A program made the translations under genes and the position numbers. Below the pieces are notes generated by a model. That model was given only the letters and a program-made list of their open reading frames with translations. It did not search any database and was not told the origin of the DNA. Positions 52,847 to 64,000 of a DNA stretch of 64,000 nucleotides are shown here, piece after piece. Position 1 is the first letter of the stretch, and each line of letters begins with the position of its first letter. Origin of the DNA: Deinococcus metalli (GTDB taxonomy: Bacteria; Deinococcota; Deinococci; Deinococcales; Deinococcaceae); the NCBI RefSeq assembly GCF_014201805.1, contig NZ_JACHFK010000001.1:806001-870000 (forward strand). Reading direction: 5' to 3'.

Positions 52847-53767
52847 ATGCACCTTCCCGAACAGCTGTCTCACCTGGGCATGTACACGGCCTCCGAGGTC
52901 GAGTCGCGCACGGGTGTGCCGGCCACCACCCTGCGGCAGTGGGAGCGGCGCTACGGCTTTCCGCGTCCGGCGCGCAATTCCAGCGGGTACCGCCTGTACT
53001 CGCCGGAGGACGTGGTCGAGATCGGGCGGATGCAGGCGCACCTGATGCAGGGCGTGTCCGCGCGCCGGGCGGCCGAGCTGACCCTGGCGGGCCTCGACCC
53101 GGCCCGCGCGCCGTCTGGGGCGGGGCCGAACGTCGAGCGCCTGGCCGCGACGCTCACGGCGGCGCTGCTCGCGTCGGACAGTGGGAAGGCGCAGGCGGTG
53201 CTGGGCGAGGCGTACGCGCAGCTACCACAGGAGACGGTGCTGCTGGAGATCGTCACGCCCACGCTGGCCGACATCGGGCAGCGCTGGGAGCGCGGGGAGA
53301 TTACGGTCGCGCACGAGCACGAGGCCACCGCCTTCCTGCGCGCCCGTCTGATGGCCCTGATGGACGCCGCCGACACGCCCGCCGCGCCCGGCCCGCTGGT
53401 GGTGGCCGCGTGCGCGCCCGGCGAGCGGCACGAGCTCGGCCTGATGATGCTGACGGTGGCCCTGCGCCGCCGCGGCGTGCGCGTCGCTTACCTGGGCGCG
53501 GACGTGCCGCTGGGCGACCTCGCGGTGTACGCGCGGGAACGCGGCGCGGCCGGCGTGATGCTGGCCCTCCAGGGCGACTGGGCGCTGCCGGGCACGCGGG
53601 CGCAGCGCCGCGACCTGGACGACCTGGGCGTGCCCGTCTACCTGGGGGGCGCGCTGATGAACAGCTGGCCGGAACTGGCCGGGGAACTGCGCGGCATCTA
53701 CGCCGGCCCGGATTTCCACGGAGCCGCCGAGCAGATCGCGCAGCACCTGCGCGGGGAGGACTCATGA
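52847..53767 (+). CDS. CarH/LitR-like MerR regulator with B12-binding domain
   Basis: A 306-residue regulator with a MerR DNA-binding domain ([28 protein letters not shown], residues 14-41) and a cobalamin module. The cobalamin contacts known from Thermus CarH are conserved: W147-x9-E157-H158 in the helix bundle cap and E193-x-H195-x-x-G198 (GERHELG) in the Rossmann part, with H195 as lower axial ligand. Such proteins bind adenosylcobalamin as tetramers in the dark and release DNA on light. It is divergent from carotenoid-type genes, so light control of them is likely. The stop overlaps the next start. Confidence 0.92.
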   Translation: MHLPEQLSHLGMYTASEVESRTGVPATTLRQWERRYGFPRPARNSSGYRLYSPEDVVEIGRMQAHLMQGVSARRAAELTLAGLDPARAPSGAGPNVERLAATLTAALLASDSGKAQAVLGEAYAQLPQETVLLEIVTPTLADIGQRWERGEITVAHEHEATAFLRARLMALMDAADTPAAPGPLVVAACAPGERHELGLMMLTVALRRRGVRVAYLGADVPLGDLAVYARERGAAGVMLALQGDWALPGTRAQRRDLDDLGVPVYLGGALMNSWPELAGELRGIYAGPDFHGAAEQIAQHLRGEDS

Positions 53768-54663
53768 AGGTACTCGTCACCGGAGCGAGCGGGTTCGTCG
53801 GGACCGCGGTCGTGCGGGAACTCAGTCGGCGCGGGCACGAGGTCTGGGCGGGCAGCCGCGAGGGCAGGGCCGTGGCCGGCGCGCGTGGCGTGCGGCTGGA
53901 CGTGACGGACGCGGGCAGCGTCGTGCGCGCTGTGGCCGAGGCCGACCCCGACGTGGTGGTACACCTCGTCGGAATCATCGTGGAGAAAGGCGAGCAGAGT
54001 TTCGAGCGCGTGCACGTGGAGGGCACCCGGCACGTGCTCGCGGCCACGCCGCGCGGCGCGCGGTACGTGCACATGAGCGCGCTGGGCGCCGATCCGCAGA
54101 GCGAGAGCGGCTACAGCGCCACCAAGGGCCGCGCCGAGGCGCTGGTGCGCGGCAGCGGCCTGCCGTACACGATCTTCCGGCCCAGCCTGATCTTCGGGCC
54201 CGGCGACGACTTCTTCGGCCGGGTGCTGCGCGAACTCGTGAGCACCGCGCCGATCGTGCCGCAGATCGGAGACGGTTCCTTCCCGTTCCGGCCGGTCAGC
54301 GTGCAGGACGTCGCGCAGGCGTTCGCCGGGGCGGTGGACGGCCAGGGCGTGGGCGAGACCTACGCATTGACCGGCCCGGACGAGTTCACGTTCCGGCAAC
54401 TGCTGGAACTCGAACTGCGGGCGCTGGGCAAGTCCAAGCCCATCGTGCCGGTGCCGCTCGTGCTCATGAATCTCGCGGTTCCGCTGATGCAGGTATTGCC
54501 CAACCCGCCCATTACGAAGGACCAGTACGCGATGCTCAAGGAAGGCAACACGGCGCCGAACGAGCCGGCCCGCTCGGTGTTCGGTCTGCCCATGCGCCGC
54601 CTGGCCGACGACCTGCCGGGCCTGCTGGCCGCGGGAAGAGCGTCAGGGCAGGCGGCCGGGTAG
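53764..54663 (+). CDS. NDUFA9-type atypical short-chain dehydrogenase/reductase
   Basis: A 299-residue NAD(P)-binding protein of the complex I NDUFA9 / NmrA-like group. The Rossmann start is [25 protein letters not shown], followed by [28 protein letters not shown] and the [37 protein letters not shown] active region, where Tyr and Lys of the usual YxxxK are shifted to YSATK. It may reduce or bind a quinone-like or isoprenoid compound. The ATGA overlap with the CarH-like gene puts them in one operon, so it may also be light-regulated. Confidence 0.88.
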   Translation: MKVLVTGASGFVGTAVVRELSRRGHEVWAGSREGRAVAGARGVRLDVTDAGSVVRAVAEADPDVVVHLVGIIVEKGEQSFERVHVEGTRHVLAATPRGARYVHMSALGADPQSESGYSATKGRAEALVRGSGLPYTIFRPSLIFGPGDDFFGRVLRELVSTAPIVPQIGDGSFPFRPVSVQDVAQAFAGAVDGQGVGETYALTGPDEFTFRQLLELELRALGKSKPIVPVPLVLMNLAVPLMQVLPNPPITKDQYAMLKEGNTAPNEPARSVFGLPMRRLADDLPGLLAAGRASGQAAG

Positions 54664-55187
54664 GTCCTGAAGGGCGGCCACCTCGATGCGCGGCCGCCCC
54701 TGCCGGAACGCAGCGAGGTAGCCGGCGACGGTGCCGCCCGCCTGCACCACGAACTTCGCCAGGGCCTGCGCGGTGCCGCCGCTCGCCACGACGTCCTGCA
54801 CGATGGCGACCCGCCGGCCGCGCAGCCGCTCGGCGTGCGGGCCGTCCAGCCACAGCGTCTCCGCGACGCCCAGGCTCAGGCTGGGCACGTCCTGGATCAG
54901 CGGCGACTGCATGTACGTGCGGCGCTTCTTGCGCGCACAGACATACGGCAGGCCCGAGCGGTCGCTGAGTTCGTGCGCCAGCGGCAGCGCGTTCGTGACC
55001 ACCGTGAGCAGGAGTTCGGTGCCGTCCGGGATCAGCGGCAGCATGGCCTGGGCGGCCGCGTTCGTGAACTCCGGGTCGCCGATGAACTCCACGAGCGGCA
55101 CGCGGCCCAGGTTGCCGGCGCGCACCGTGGGCAGGACGCGCTCGACGTCGCCGATCCGGACGGTCAGCGGCGTGGGTGGTGCAGCGC

Positions 55188-55191
<4 letters not shown>
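54643..55191 (-). CDS. phosphoribosyltransferase, Apt-like, altered PRPP loop
   Basis: A 182-residue type I phosphoribosyltransferase. The PRPP-binding loop reads [17 protein letters not shown]: the first acidic residue of the usual DD pair is glutamine. Other segments, [25 protein letters not shown] and [17 protein letters not shown], match the adenine phosphoribosyltransferase-like group. The change may lower or alter activity. The GTG start overlaps the stop of the upstream paralogue by 4 nt (55188-55191). Its 3' end overlaps the convergent NDUFA9-type gene by about 20 nt. Confidence 0.85.
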
Positions 55192-55718
<527 letters not shown>

Positions 55719-55725
55719 ATCCCCG

Positions 55726-55731
55726 AGTGTA
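55726..55731 (-). promoter_or_regulatory. -10 hexamer TACACT for the phosphoribosyltransferase pair
   Basis: Minus-strand TACACT ends 7 nt before the ATG at 55718. Confidence 0.5.
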
Positions 55732-55756
55732 GTGCGTGCCCGCCCAGCCGGGCCGC

Positions 55757-57145
55757 CTACTCCCCGAGCGACCGGCCGTTCAGCGTGACCGCGCCGCCGT
55801 CGAGGCGCAGCGTCGTGCTCAGCGTGCGGCCCGCGCGGGTGATGTAGCCCGCCTGTTCCAGCGCACCGAGGTTCTGCGCGATGCCCTGACCCGGCGCCCC
55901 CACGGACGACACGAGGTCCGTGATGGCGGCCTCGCTGCCGCGCACGTTCAGCGTCACGGCGAGCAGTCCCCCCAGCAGGGCCGGCGACTGCGCCACCTGC
56001 GCGAGCTGAGGGGCCGTCAGGGTCGCGGCGCCCGGCACTGTGATCCGGCCGGTCACGGCGACCTCTCCGGCGGGCCGTGTCACGCTGATCCGCTCGATGT
56101 CGAGGGCCGGCCCACCACGCAGCACGTCGAGCAGGTCACTCTGGAGCTGCTGCTGTTGCGCCGGCGTGAGGGTCTCCCGGCGGCCCGGGGCCACGCTCCC
56201 CTGCTGCGCCTGCTGGAGCAGCGTGACGATCCGCTCCAGCGGCGCGCCCGGCACGTGCGACACGCCCACGTGCACCCGCAGGTCAGAGACGGTCTGCCCA
56301 CCCGCCTTCAGGGTGCCCACGTCGTAGCGGGCGGCGCTGCCGTAGAACCCGCCCGCCTCGGTCGTTTCGCTGCTGACCTTCACAGTGCCCAGTTCGACGT
56401 TCTGGCCGCCGCCGATGAAGCTCACACCCTGCAACTCGACGGTCGCCGTTCCGGTCCCCAGCGCGCGGCCCGCAGACTGGTGGGTGGTGCCCGTCGCGGT
56501 GAGGCCGCGCACGGTGGCGCCGCCGTCCGCACTGACGACCGTGCCGCCGGGCCAGGTCACGGTGCTGCGGGTGGTGGTTCCGGCCACAGCAAGGAGCGCG
56601 TGGGCGGCCTGCCACGTCACCTGGGTGCCGTCGTCGGCGCGCACACTGCCGGCGGGTACGTCCAGGGTGCTGTCCGAGCCGCCGGCCAGCCCGACGACCG
56701 TGTGCAGGGTCGGCTTGCGGTTGGGAAAGGCCCGGTCGTAGGCGGCCTGCGCCGCCGCGTCCTTGAAGGCGACCTCGGTGTCCACCGTCGCCTGCGCCAC
56801 ACCGCGCAGTCCGGGAAATGGGCCGTGCTGGATGCGGTTCGTGACGATCACGTCAAAGGGCACGCCGGCACCCTGGTCACTGATCCGCACGTCGAGGATC
56901 TGCGTGGACGACGTGAGGCCGCGCCGGTACGCCGTCTGGGTCACGGTCACGACTCCGGTCGGTCCGAGAGTGGCGTTGAGCTGCGTGGTGAGGTCGTTCG
57001 CCACGGCCTGCGTGCGGCCAGCGAACACGGCGGTCGCCCCGGCCACGGCGCCCAGAGCGATGACGGCGGTCAGCGCAACGGCTGCCAGTGGAGAGCGGCG
57101 TCGGGGGCGGGCGCGGCCAGGCGGGGGCTTGGTGATCCGGGTCAT
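55757..57145 (-). CDS. DUF945 (YdgA-like) envelope protein
   Basis: A 462-residue protein with one N-terminal transmembrane helix ([25 protein letters not shown], residues 19-43) and a large extracytoplasmic part. It matches the YdgA/DUF945 pattern: [19 protein letters not shown] near residue 70, [12 protein letters not shown] near residue 103 and a final [13 protein letters not shown]. AsmA-like or YdgA-like proteins are thought to act in the envelope; the function is not known. The ATG at 57145 has AGGAG upstream. Confidence 0.85.
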   Translation of the reverse strand: MTRITKPPPGRARPRRRSPLAAVALTAVIALGAVAGATAVFAGRTQAVANDLTTQLNATLGPTGVVTVTQTAYRRGLTSSTQILDVRISDQGAGVPFDVIVTNRIQHGPFPGLRGVAQATVDTEVAFKDAAAQAAYDRAFPNRKPTLHTVVGLAGGSDSTLDVPAGSVRADDGTQVTWQAAHALLAVAGTTTRSTVTWPGGTVVSADGGATVRGLTATGTTHQSAGRALGTGTATVELQGVSFIGGGQNVELGTVKVSSETTEAGGFYGSAARYDVGTLKAGGQTVSDLRVHVGVSHVPGAPLERIVTLLQQAQQGSVAPGRRETLTPAQQQQLQSDLLDVLRGGPALDIERISVTRPAGEVAVTGRITVPGAATLTAPQLAQVAQSPALLGGLLAVTLNVRGSEAAITDLVSSVGAPGQGIAQNLGALEQAGYITRAGRTLSTTLRLDGGAVTLNGRSLGE

Positions 57146-57267
57146 GGGGTCTCCTGAGAGCGGGGAATGTGAACCTACCCTTCACACTACGGACGGCGCC
57201 GCGCCCGGGTTGCCGCAGACGGGCCGCCCGATGGGGGGATTCGTCCAGACACCTGTCATCAGTTGAC

Positions 57268-57296
57268 TTGTTTTGTCAGCTTTAGAAGATTACTCT
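57268..57296 (+). promoter_or_regulatory. promoter of the sulfur-assimilation operon
   Basis: TTGTTT (57268-57273), a 17-nt spacer and TACTCT (57291-57296), ending 8 nt before the ATG at 57305. TGAC-N7-GTCA (57264-57278) overlaps the -35 and is a possible operator. TCAGTTGAC just upstream (57259-57267) recurs at 60662-60670 before sat. Confidence 0.6.
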
Positions 57297-57304
57297 TTTC
57301 ATCA

Positions 57305-57763
57305 ATGATTGGCTCGCCCTCCCCTGCCAGCTCCCGTGCGGCCCGCACGGATCTCAGCGCCCTGCGGTTCAATCAGGTCACGGTGATCGCCGTGACGGCG
57401 CTGGCCGTCGTCCTGACCGCGCCGCTGCTCACGCTGCTGCTCGGCGCGGCCATGCTGCTCGGCGCCGTCTTCCCCGACGCCTCGCCGCTGCGCGCCGCGT
57501 ACCGTGCGCTCGGCCGTCCGCTGGGCCTGAAACCCGACGTCGTGGATGAGGACCCGCGCGCCCACCATTTCGCTCAGGGCGTGGGCGGGACCTTCCTGCT
57601 CGCCTCGGCGCTGGTGACCCTCGCGGGTCTGCCCGTGGTCGGGGCCGTGCTGGGCCTCGTGGTCATCGCACTGGCCGCCCTGAACCTCACCAAGAAGATC
57701 TGCGTGGGCTGTCTGATGTACTTCCAGTACCGCCGCCTCCGCTACGCCATCCTGAGCCGCTAA
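57305..57763 (+). CDS. DUF4395 membrane protein
   Basis: A 152-residue membrane protein of the DUF4395 family. It begins its domain with [17 protein letters not shown] and has four hydrophobic segments. The motif [16 protein letters not shown] near residue 130 holds a CxxC pair (C-V-G-C), typical of the family and suggestive of thiol or sulfur chemistry. It precedes sulfite reductase by 12 nt, so it is probably the first gene of the sulfur-assimilation operon. Its role could be sulfur-compound transport or redox; this is inferred. Confidence 0.85.
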   Translation: MIGSPSPASSRAARTDLSALRFNQVTVIAVTALAVVLTAPLLTLLLGAAMLLGAVFPDASPLRAAYRALGRPLGLKPDVVDEDPRAHHFAQGVGGTFLLASALVTLAGLPVVGAVLGLVVIALAALNLTKKICVGCLMYFQYRRLRYAILSR

Positions 57764-57775
57764 GGAACCCCTGAC

Positions 57776-59358
<1,583 letters not shown>

Positions 59359-59362
<4 letters not shown>

Positions 59363-59898
59363 CCGTCGCCGCCGAGCGTCCTGCGGTAACCACCGGCCGT
59401 GTGGTGTGGTTCACCGGCCTGAGCGGTGCCGGCAAGAGCACCCTGGCAAGCGCGCTGTACGCCGAACTGCACGCGCGCGGCGTGTCGGTGGAGCTGCTGG
59501 ATGGCGACGCCGTGCGCGAGAACCTGTCCAAGGGGCTGGGCTTCACCAAGGCAGACCGCGACACCAACGTCCGCCGCATCGGGTTCGTGGCGGGCCTGCT
59601 GGCCAAGCATGGCGTGACGGTGCTGGTCAGCGCGATCAGCCCCTACGCCGACACCCGGCGCGAGGTGCTGGCGTCGTTTCCCGACGCGCTGGAAGTGTTC
59701 GTGGACGCGCCGCTGGAGGTCGTCACCGAGCGCGACGTGAAGGGCCTCTACCTGCGCGCCATCGCCGGCGAGATCCCGCACTTCACGGGCGTGAGCGATC
59801 CCTACGAGGCACCCGAGTCGCCCGACGTTCACCTGGAAACGCACAAGATCAGCGTCGAGGACGGCGTGCGGCAGCTGCTGGGGCGGTTGGGGCTGTGA
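59359..59898 (+). CDS. cysC: adenylylsulfate (APS) kinase
   Basis: Phosphorylates adenosine 5'-phosphosulfate to PAPS. The 179-residue protein has Walker [10 protein letters not shown] (residues 20-28), then [33 protein letters not shown], which contains the APS-binding residues, and [20 protein letters not shown] at 59359 overlaps the preceding stop. An APS-type reductase is next to it, so PAPS may serve sulfotransferases rather than reduction. Confidence 0.95.
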
Positions 59899-60614
59899 CG
59901 ATTCTCGACGGTCCCCGTTCGGCCCCCGGCAACGACCGGCCCGGCCCGGACGCGTTTACTCCGGACACCGATCCGCTGGACGTGATCCGCTGGGCGCTGG
60001 AGAGTCATCCGGACGTGTTGATGCCCAGCGCCTTCAACCTGAACGGCGTGGTGCTGATCGACCTCGCGGTACGGGCCGGATACCGCGGCGACGTGGTGTT
60101 CGTGGATACCGGCTACCACTTCCCGGAGACGCTGGCGACCCGCGACCGGCTGGCCGCGCGCTACCCCGAGCTGACCTTCGTGACCCTGAACGGCGGCGCG
60201 CACCCCGAGGACGGCCAGACCGACCCGGCGCTGTACGCCAGCGATCCCGACGCGTGCTGCGCGGTGCGCAAGGTCGCTCCGCTGCAGGCGTACCTGCGTC
60301 AGCGTGCCCCGGGCGCGCTGCTGAACGCCCGCAGCCGCGACCAGGCGAGCACCCGCGCCGACATCCCCTTCGTGGAGGACGGCGGCGCGCGCGTGAAGGT
60401 CAATCCGCTGGCGCACTGGACGCGCGAGCGCCTGGAGGCCTACGCCCGCGAGCACGACCTGCCGGTGAATCCGCTGTACTTCGACGGGTTCCTGAGCGTG
60501 GGCTGCTGGACGTGCACGCGCGCCGTGCGCCCCGGCGAGGACGCCCGCGCGGGCCGCTGGGCCGGCAAGGGCAAGACCGAGTGTGGCCTGTGGGCCGGGA
60601 ACAACACGCTATGA
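59895..60614 (+). CDS. cysH: adenylylsulfate (APS) reductase, 4Fe-4S type
   Basis: Reduces APS to sulfite with thioredoxin. The 239-residue protein has the cluster cysteines C121-C122 (CCAVRK) and C204-C207 (GCWTC), which mark the APS-specific, iron-sulfur type rather than the PAPS type. C230 in KTECGL is the catalytic C-terminal cysteine. The PP-loop ([14 protein letters not shown]) departs from the classic SGGKDS form. GTG at 59895 overlaps the cysC stop. Confidence 0.94.
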   Translation: MTILDGPRSAPGNDRPGPDAFTPDTDPLDVIRWALESHPDVLMPSAFNLNGVVLIDLAVRAGYRGDVVFVDTGYHFPETLATRDRLAARYPELTFVTLNGGAHPEDGQTDPALYASDPDACCAVRKVAPLQAYLRQRAPGALLNARSRDQASTRADIPFVEDGGARVKVNPLAHWTRERLEAYAREHDLPVNPLYFDGFLSVGCWTCTRAVRPGEDARAGRWAGKGKTECGLWAGNNTL

Positions 60615-60706
60615 CCGCCCGGCGATGTCCGCGGGCCTGACGCACCCCTTTTTTTGCCGATTCAGTTGACCTCTTTCATCCAGTAATCCACGTCCCGGAG
60701 ACGACG
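60615..60706. other. cysH-sat intergenic region
   Basis: A short GCCCG/CGGGC hairpin (about 60618-60638) is followed, after a spacer, by TTTTTTT (about 60649-60655). TCAGTTGAC (60662-60670) matches the sequence upstream of the DUF4395 gene. It may be a weak terminator plus a second promoter for sat. Confidence 0.4.
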
Positions 60707-61876
60707 ATGCCCACGCTGATGACCGAAACCACCACCCTGCCCACGCCCCTGGGCGGCACGCTCGTGAACCGGGTGCGCCGACCCGGCCACGACTTCGATC
60801 CCGCCAGCCTGGACGGCCTGCCCCGCCTGGACCTCAGCGAGCGCTCCTACGCGGACCTGGAACTCCTGGCCACCGGCGCGTACTCGCCGCTGACGGGCTT
60901 CGTAAACGAGGCGGACTACACCTCGATCATCGAGCACGTGCGCCTCGCAGACGGCACGCCGTGGAGCATCCCGATCACGCTGCCCGTGACCCGCGACGAC
61001 GCCGCGCGCCTGCACGGCACCGTCGTGCTGACCTTCGGCGGTCAGGACGTGGGCACGGTCGAGATTCAGGAACGCTACGACGCCCGCAAGTCCTGGGAAG
61101 CGCGCGAGGTCTACCGCACCGAGGACGCCGCGCACCCCGGCGTGGCCGCGCTGTACGCCCAGGGCGACGTGAACGTGAGCGGGCCGGTCACGCTGTTCGA
61201 GGTGCCGCGCGGCGCCTTCCCCGCCCACCACCGCACGCCGGCCGAGGTCCGGGCAGTGATCGAGGCGCGCGGCTGGCGCTCCACCGTGGCGTTCCAGACG
61301 CGCAACCCCATCCACCGCGCGCACGAGTACCTGCAGAAGGTCGCGCTGGAACTCGTGGACGGCCTGCTGCTGCACCCGCTGGTGGGCACCACCAAGGGTG
61401 ACGACGTGCCCGCCGCGACCCGCGTGGAGGCCTACGAGGTGCTGCTGGAGAAGTACTACCCGCAGGCCCGCACGCTGCTGAGCGTGTACCCGGCCGCGAT
61501 GCGCTACGCCGGGCCGCGTGAGGCGATCGTGCACGCGCTGTCGCGGCGCAACTACGGCGCGTCACACTTCATCGTGGGCCGCGACCACGCCGGCGTGGGC
61601 AGCTACTACGGCACCTACGACGCCCAGGAGATCTTCCGCGCGTTCACCGCCGAGGAACTGGGGATCCGCATCCTGCGCTTCGAGCACACCTTCTACTGCC
61701 AGTCGTGCGGGCAACTGGTGAGCCCGCGCACGTGCCCCCACGACTCCAGCCACCACCTGATCCTGAGCGGCACCAAGGTGCGCGAGAAGCTGCGCGCCGG
61801 CGAGGACCTGCCGCGCGAATTCACGCGCCCGGAAGTGGCGGAAGTGCTGCGCCGCGCGTATACCCGCGCGGGCTGA
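60707..61876 (+). CDS. sat: sulfate adenylyltransferase (ATP sulfurylase)
   Basis: Activates sulfate with ATP to APS, the first step of sulfate assimilation. The 389-residue protein has the catalytic [13 protein letters not shown] motif (about residues 201-213), [10 protein letters not shown] and GRDHAGVG. The C-terminal part carries a cysteine-containing segment, [20 protein letters not shown], which could bind zinc as in other monofunctional bacterial enzymes. No APS kinase domain is fused, consistent with separate cysC. Its gene lies after cysH in the same direction. Confidence 0.95.
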   Translation: MPTLMTETTTLPTPLGGTLVNRVRRPGHDFDPASLDGLPRLDLSERSYADLELLATGAYSPLTGFVNEADYTSIIEHVRLADGTPWSIPITLPVTRDDAARLHGTVVLTFGGQDVGTVEIQERYDARKSWEAREVYRTEDAAHPGVAALYAQGDVNVSGPVTLFEVPRGAFPAHHRTPAEVRAVIEARGWRSTVAFQTRNPIHRAHEYLQKVALELVDGLLLHPLVGTTKGDDVPAATRVEAYEVLLEKYYPQARTLLSVYPAAMRYAGPREAIVHALSRRNYGASHFIVGRDHAGVGSYYGTYDAQEIFRAFTAEELGIRILRFEHTFYCQSCGQLVSPRTCPHDSSHHLILSGTKVREKLRAGEDLPREFTRPEVAEVLRRAYTRAG

Positions 61877-61901
61877 GTCGCCCGGCCGCAACCCTGAAGA
61901 C

Positions 61902-61941
61902 CCGCCCGGCCCTTATCACAGATTCTTCATGAGCCGGGCGG
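61902..61941 (+). terminator. hairpin between sat and the ABC importer
   Basis: CCGCCCGGC (61902-61910) pairs with GCCGGGCGG (61933-61941) across a 22-nt loop. No T-tract follows. It may attenuate or stabilise the message ends. Confidence 0.45.
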
Positions 61942-61999
61942 TCACCATACGCAGGACTCCGGTCCGACCTGTTCCTGTACCCCGCTGAAGGAGGAGCCC

Positions 62000-62983
62000 A
62001 TGCGCCGTTCCCTGCCTCACCGTATTCCGCTGCGCCGAGCGTCGCAGGCCGCCCTGGCGGCGGCCCTGATCGTGATGCCCCACGCCAGCGCCCAGCCCGC
62101 GACCACCGTCCGGCTGGGATTTTTCCCCAACCTCACGCACGCGCCGGCGCTGATCGGCCTGGAGCGCGGCACGTTCCAGAAGGCGCTGGGCAGTGTCAAG
62201 CTCGATGCCAAGCAGTTCGTGTCGGGCACCACCCTGACCGAGGCGTTCGCGGCAGGGCAGATCGACATCGCGTACGTCGGCCCCGGCCCGGCCATCAGCG
62301 CGGCCACGCGCGGCATGCCGGTGCAGTTCCTCGCGGGCGCGTCCGAGGCGGGCGCGGTGCTGGTCGCCCGTAAGGACAGCGGCATCAGGTCGTACAAGGA
62401 CCTCGCCGGCAAGACGGTCGCCGTGCCCAGCCTGGGCAACACGCAGGACATCAGCCTGCGGCACATCCTCAAGGAGCAGGGCCTGAAGTCCAGGAATGAC
62501 GGCGGAGACGTCACCATCGTGCCGATCCCGCCGGCCGACACGCTCGCGGCGTTTGTCGGCAAGCGCGCCGACGCGACGCTGGTGCCTGAGCCGTGGGGCG
62601 CGGTGCTCGAAGCGCAGGGGCACAGGGTGATCGGCAGCGAGAAGACCGTGTGGCGGGGCGGCCAGTACCCGACGACCATCGTGATCGTGAACGCCAAGTT
62701 CGCAGACGCGAATCCCGGTCTGGTGACTGCGTTCCTGAAGGCGCACACCGAGGCCGTGGCGTTCCTGACGAAGAACCCGGCGGCGGCCCAGACGGCCGTG
62801 AATGCCCAGCTGGAAAAACTGACCGGCGAGAAGATCGACCTGCGCGTGCTCCAGCGCGCCTTCGCCCGCACGCGCTTCACGACTACCCTCGACCTCGACG
62901 CCCTGAAGGAGTACGCGGCGCTGAACGTCGAGGCCGGGTACGCCCGCAACACGCCGGACCTGGCGTCTTTCGTGAGGAAATGA
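62000..62983 (+). CDS. sulfonate/taurine-type ABC substrate-binding protein
   Basis: A 327-residue periplasmic binding protein of the SsuA/TauA/NrtA class. A signal peptide (residues 1-31) precedes [29 protein letters not shown], then [36 protein letters not shown] and [18 protein letters not shown]. The sulfur-assimilation context points to sulfonate or a related organosulfur compound; nitrate or bicarbonate cannot be excluded from sequence alone. AAGGAGGAG precedes the ATG. Confidence 0.9.
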   Translation: MRRSLPHRIPLRRASQAALAAALIVMPHASAQPATTVRLGFFPNLTHAPALIGLERGTFQKALGSVKLDAKQFVSGTTLTEAFAAGQIDIAYVGPGPAISAATRGMPVQFLAGASEAGAVLVARKDSGIRSYKDLAGKTVAVPSLGNTQDISLRHILKEQGLKSRNDGGDVTIVPIPPADTLAAFVGKRADATLVPEPWGAVLEAQGHRVIGSEKTVWRGGQYPTTIVIVNAKFADANPGLVTAFLKAHTEAVAFLTKNPAAAQTAVNAQLEKLTGEKIDLRVLQRAFARTRFTTTLDLDALKEYAALNVEAGYARNTPDLASFVRK

Positions 62984-62987
62984 CGGC

Positions 62988-63827
62988 ATGACCGTGTCGC
63001 GCGCTCCCGGCGATTCCGTCACCCCGGCCACGCGGCCCTCGGGGCGCTGGCGCACGCTGGCGTGGCAGGTGATCGGCCTGCTGGTGATCGTGGCCGTGTG
63101 GTGGCTGGTCACGGACGTGTTGAAGCTGTACCCGCCGTACGTCTTCCCCAGCCCGCACGCCGTGTGGACCGAGGTAGCCTACGGCTTGTGGGGCACCGGT
63201 CCGCAGGACGGCAAGCTGCTCTCCGCGATCGGCGGCAGCCTGCGCCGCGTGCTGATCGGCTACGCCGCGGCCGTCGCGCTGGGCGGCGTGGTCGGGCTGA
63301 TCATGGGCGCGTGGCCGCCGGTGCGGACGTCGCTGGGGGCGTACCTGACCGGCGTGCAGAGCGTACCCAGCATTGCCTTCGTGCCGTTCGCGATCCTGTT
63401 CCTGGGCCTGAACGAGCGGGCCGTGCTGTTCGTGGTGATCCTTGAGGGCTTCATCCCGGTGGCGCTGGCGGTGTCCGGCGCGCTCCTGACCGTGCCGCCG
63501 GCGCTGCGGATCGCGGGCCGCACGCTGGGCGCGCACGGTCCCATGCTCACGTGGCGGGTGCTGCTGCCGGCCGCCGTGCCGAACGTCCTGACGGGCCTGC
63601 GCACCGCGTGGAGTTTCGCGTGGCGCGCTCTGGTCGGCGGTGAACTGCTGATCGCGGGCTCCAAGAGCCTGGGCGAGCAGCTGGAGGTCGGGCGCAACAC
63701 CGCGAATGTGGCGCTGGTGCTGGCGACCATCATCATCATCGGGGTGATCGGCGGGCTGTTCGACCTGCTGCTGCGCACTGTGGAAGCCCGCGTCCGGCGG
63801 GATTACGGCCTGGAGGTGGCACAATGA
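62988..63827 (+). CDS. sulfonate/taurine-type ABC permease
   Basis: A 279-residue permease with six hydrophobic segments. The SsuC/TauC coupling loop is [45 protein letters not shown] (about residues 175-220). The beginning of the membrane domain is [33 protein letters not shown]. It starts 5 nt after the binding-protein gene and overlaps the ATPase gene by 4 nt (ATGA). Confidence 0.93.
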   Translation: MTVSRAPGDSVTPATRPSGRWRTLAWQVIGLLVIVAVWWLVTDVLKLYPPYVFPSPHAVWTEVAYGLWGTGPQDGKLLSAIGGSLRRVLIGYAAAVALGGVVGLIMGAWPPVRTSLGAYLTGVQSVPSIAFVPFAILFLGLNERAVLFVVILEGFIPVALAVSGALLTVPPALRIAGRTLGAHGPMLTWRVLLPAAVPNVLTGLRTAWSFAWRALVGGELLIAGSKSLGEQLEVGRNTANVALVLATIIIIGVIGGLFDLLLRTVEARVRRDYGLEVAQ

Positions 63828-64000
63828 CCGCAACTGTGGACCGCGACCCCGCCGCTCCCCCCACGACCACCGCCCCGGTCACGGCGGATATGGGCGCCGC
63901 GCACGATGCCCACCCGGGTTCGAGCCTGACGCTGGAGGGCGTGAGCTACCACTACAAGGGCCGCGCGGGCCTGGGACCCATCGACCTGCACGTGCCGCCC
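63824..64000 (+). CDS. sulfonate/taurine-type ABC ATPase, 3' part missing
   Basis: Only the first 59 residues fall inside the window. After a Pro/Thr/Ala-rich extension of about 33 residues, [25 protein letters not shown] is the usual first strand of an ABC ATPase. The catalytic motifs lie beyond the window end. Position and 4-nt overlap with the permease identify it as the SsuB/TauB-type ATPase. Confidence 0.8.
   Translation, partial: MTATVDRDPAAPPTTTAPVTADMGAAHDAHPGSSLTLEGVSYHYKGRAGLGPIDLHVPP

Overview
The window looks like a chromosomal segment of a Deinococcus species. It is very G+C-rich. Its gene complement fits that genus: a SpoVS homologue in a non-spore-former, RecN and RecO, a carotenoid-type desaturase beside a UbiA prenyltransferase and a B12-type MerR regulator, and an LEA-like alanine-rich protein. 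Start codons are often preceded by a TANNNT -10 hexamer only 6-8 nt away, as expected for the leaderless mRNAs known from D. deserti. The genus call rests on recognising protein families from memory, not on a database search. No rRNA, tRNA, CRISPR array, insertion sequence or prophage gene was seen.

Layout. 1-7.4 kb: a cut-off class III aminotransferase, two divergent single-domain rhodaneses, a SufT/DUF59 protein, a YugP-type zinc peptidase, SpoVS, a pentapeptide-repeat protein, methionine aminopeptidase, a DppA-type D-aminopeptidase and several unknown proteins. 7.7-10.7 kb: ispG, then a TetR regulator divergent from a DUF2568 membrane protein and a metallo-beta-lactamase-fold hydrolase. 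10.8-17.4 kb: a branched-chain amino-acid type ABC importer (LivF, G, M, H and two LivK paralogues) with a FadR-type regulator at its head. 17.6-24.2 kb: a GH13 glucosidase, an unknown protein, and a DUF212-folD-nusB-Asp23 group followed by ligA. 24.4-32.4 kb: an orphan BMP-family binding protein, a DoxX-like protein, a PrcB-domain lipoprotein, recN, the LEA-like protein, pckA and a tiny membrane protein. 32.5-38.2 kb: a malEFG maltose-type importer without its ATPase, and an MFS exporter. 38.3-45 kb: RNA and ribosome modification and translation quality control (RsmB-like methyltransferase, AlaX-type deacylase, prmA, rsmE) with deoD, recO, a Cys-rich small protein and MgtC/SapB. 45.1-48.3 kb: a self-contained proline catabolism operon (GntR regulator, proline dehydrogenase, glutamate-semialdehyde dehydrogenase). 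48.7-55.7 kb: a secreted S8 protease; a desaturase and UbiA pair divergent from the CarH-like photoreceptor regulator and an NDUFA9-type reductase; and two tandem phosphoribosyltransferases. 55.8-64 kb: a DUF945 protein and a sulfur-assimilation cluster (DUF4395, sulfite reductase, APS kinase, APS reductase, ATP sulfurylase) running into a sulfonate/taurine-type ABC importer cut by the window end.

How it works together. Several loci carry readable regulation. The TetR, GntR and MFS promoters have palindromes lying on or beside the -10 or -35 elements. pckA and malE share an almost identical LacI-family-like operator, which suggests that one sugar-responsive repressor links maltodextrin uptake with gluconeogenesis. 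The MerR-B12 protein keeps every cobalamin-contact residue of CarH and faces carotenoid-type genes, so light-controlled pigment synthesis is a reasonable prediction. I did not find a clearly new large defence or mobile system. The best candidates for new biology are the TetR/DUF2568/MBL unit, the pckA-malE operator pair, the light-sensor locus and the LEA-like protein.
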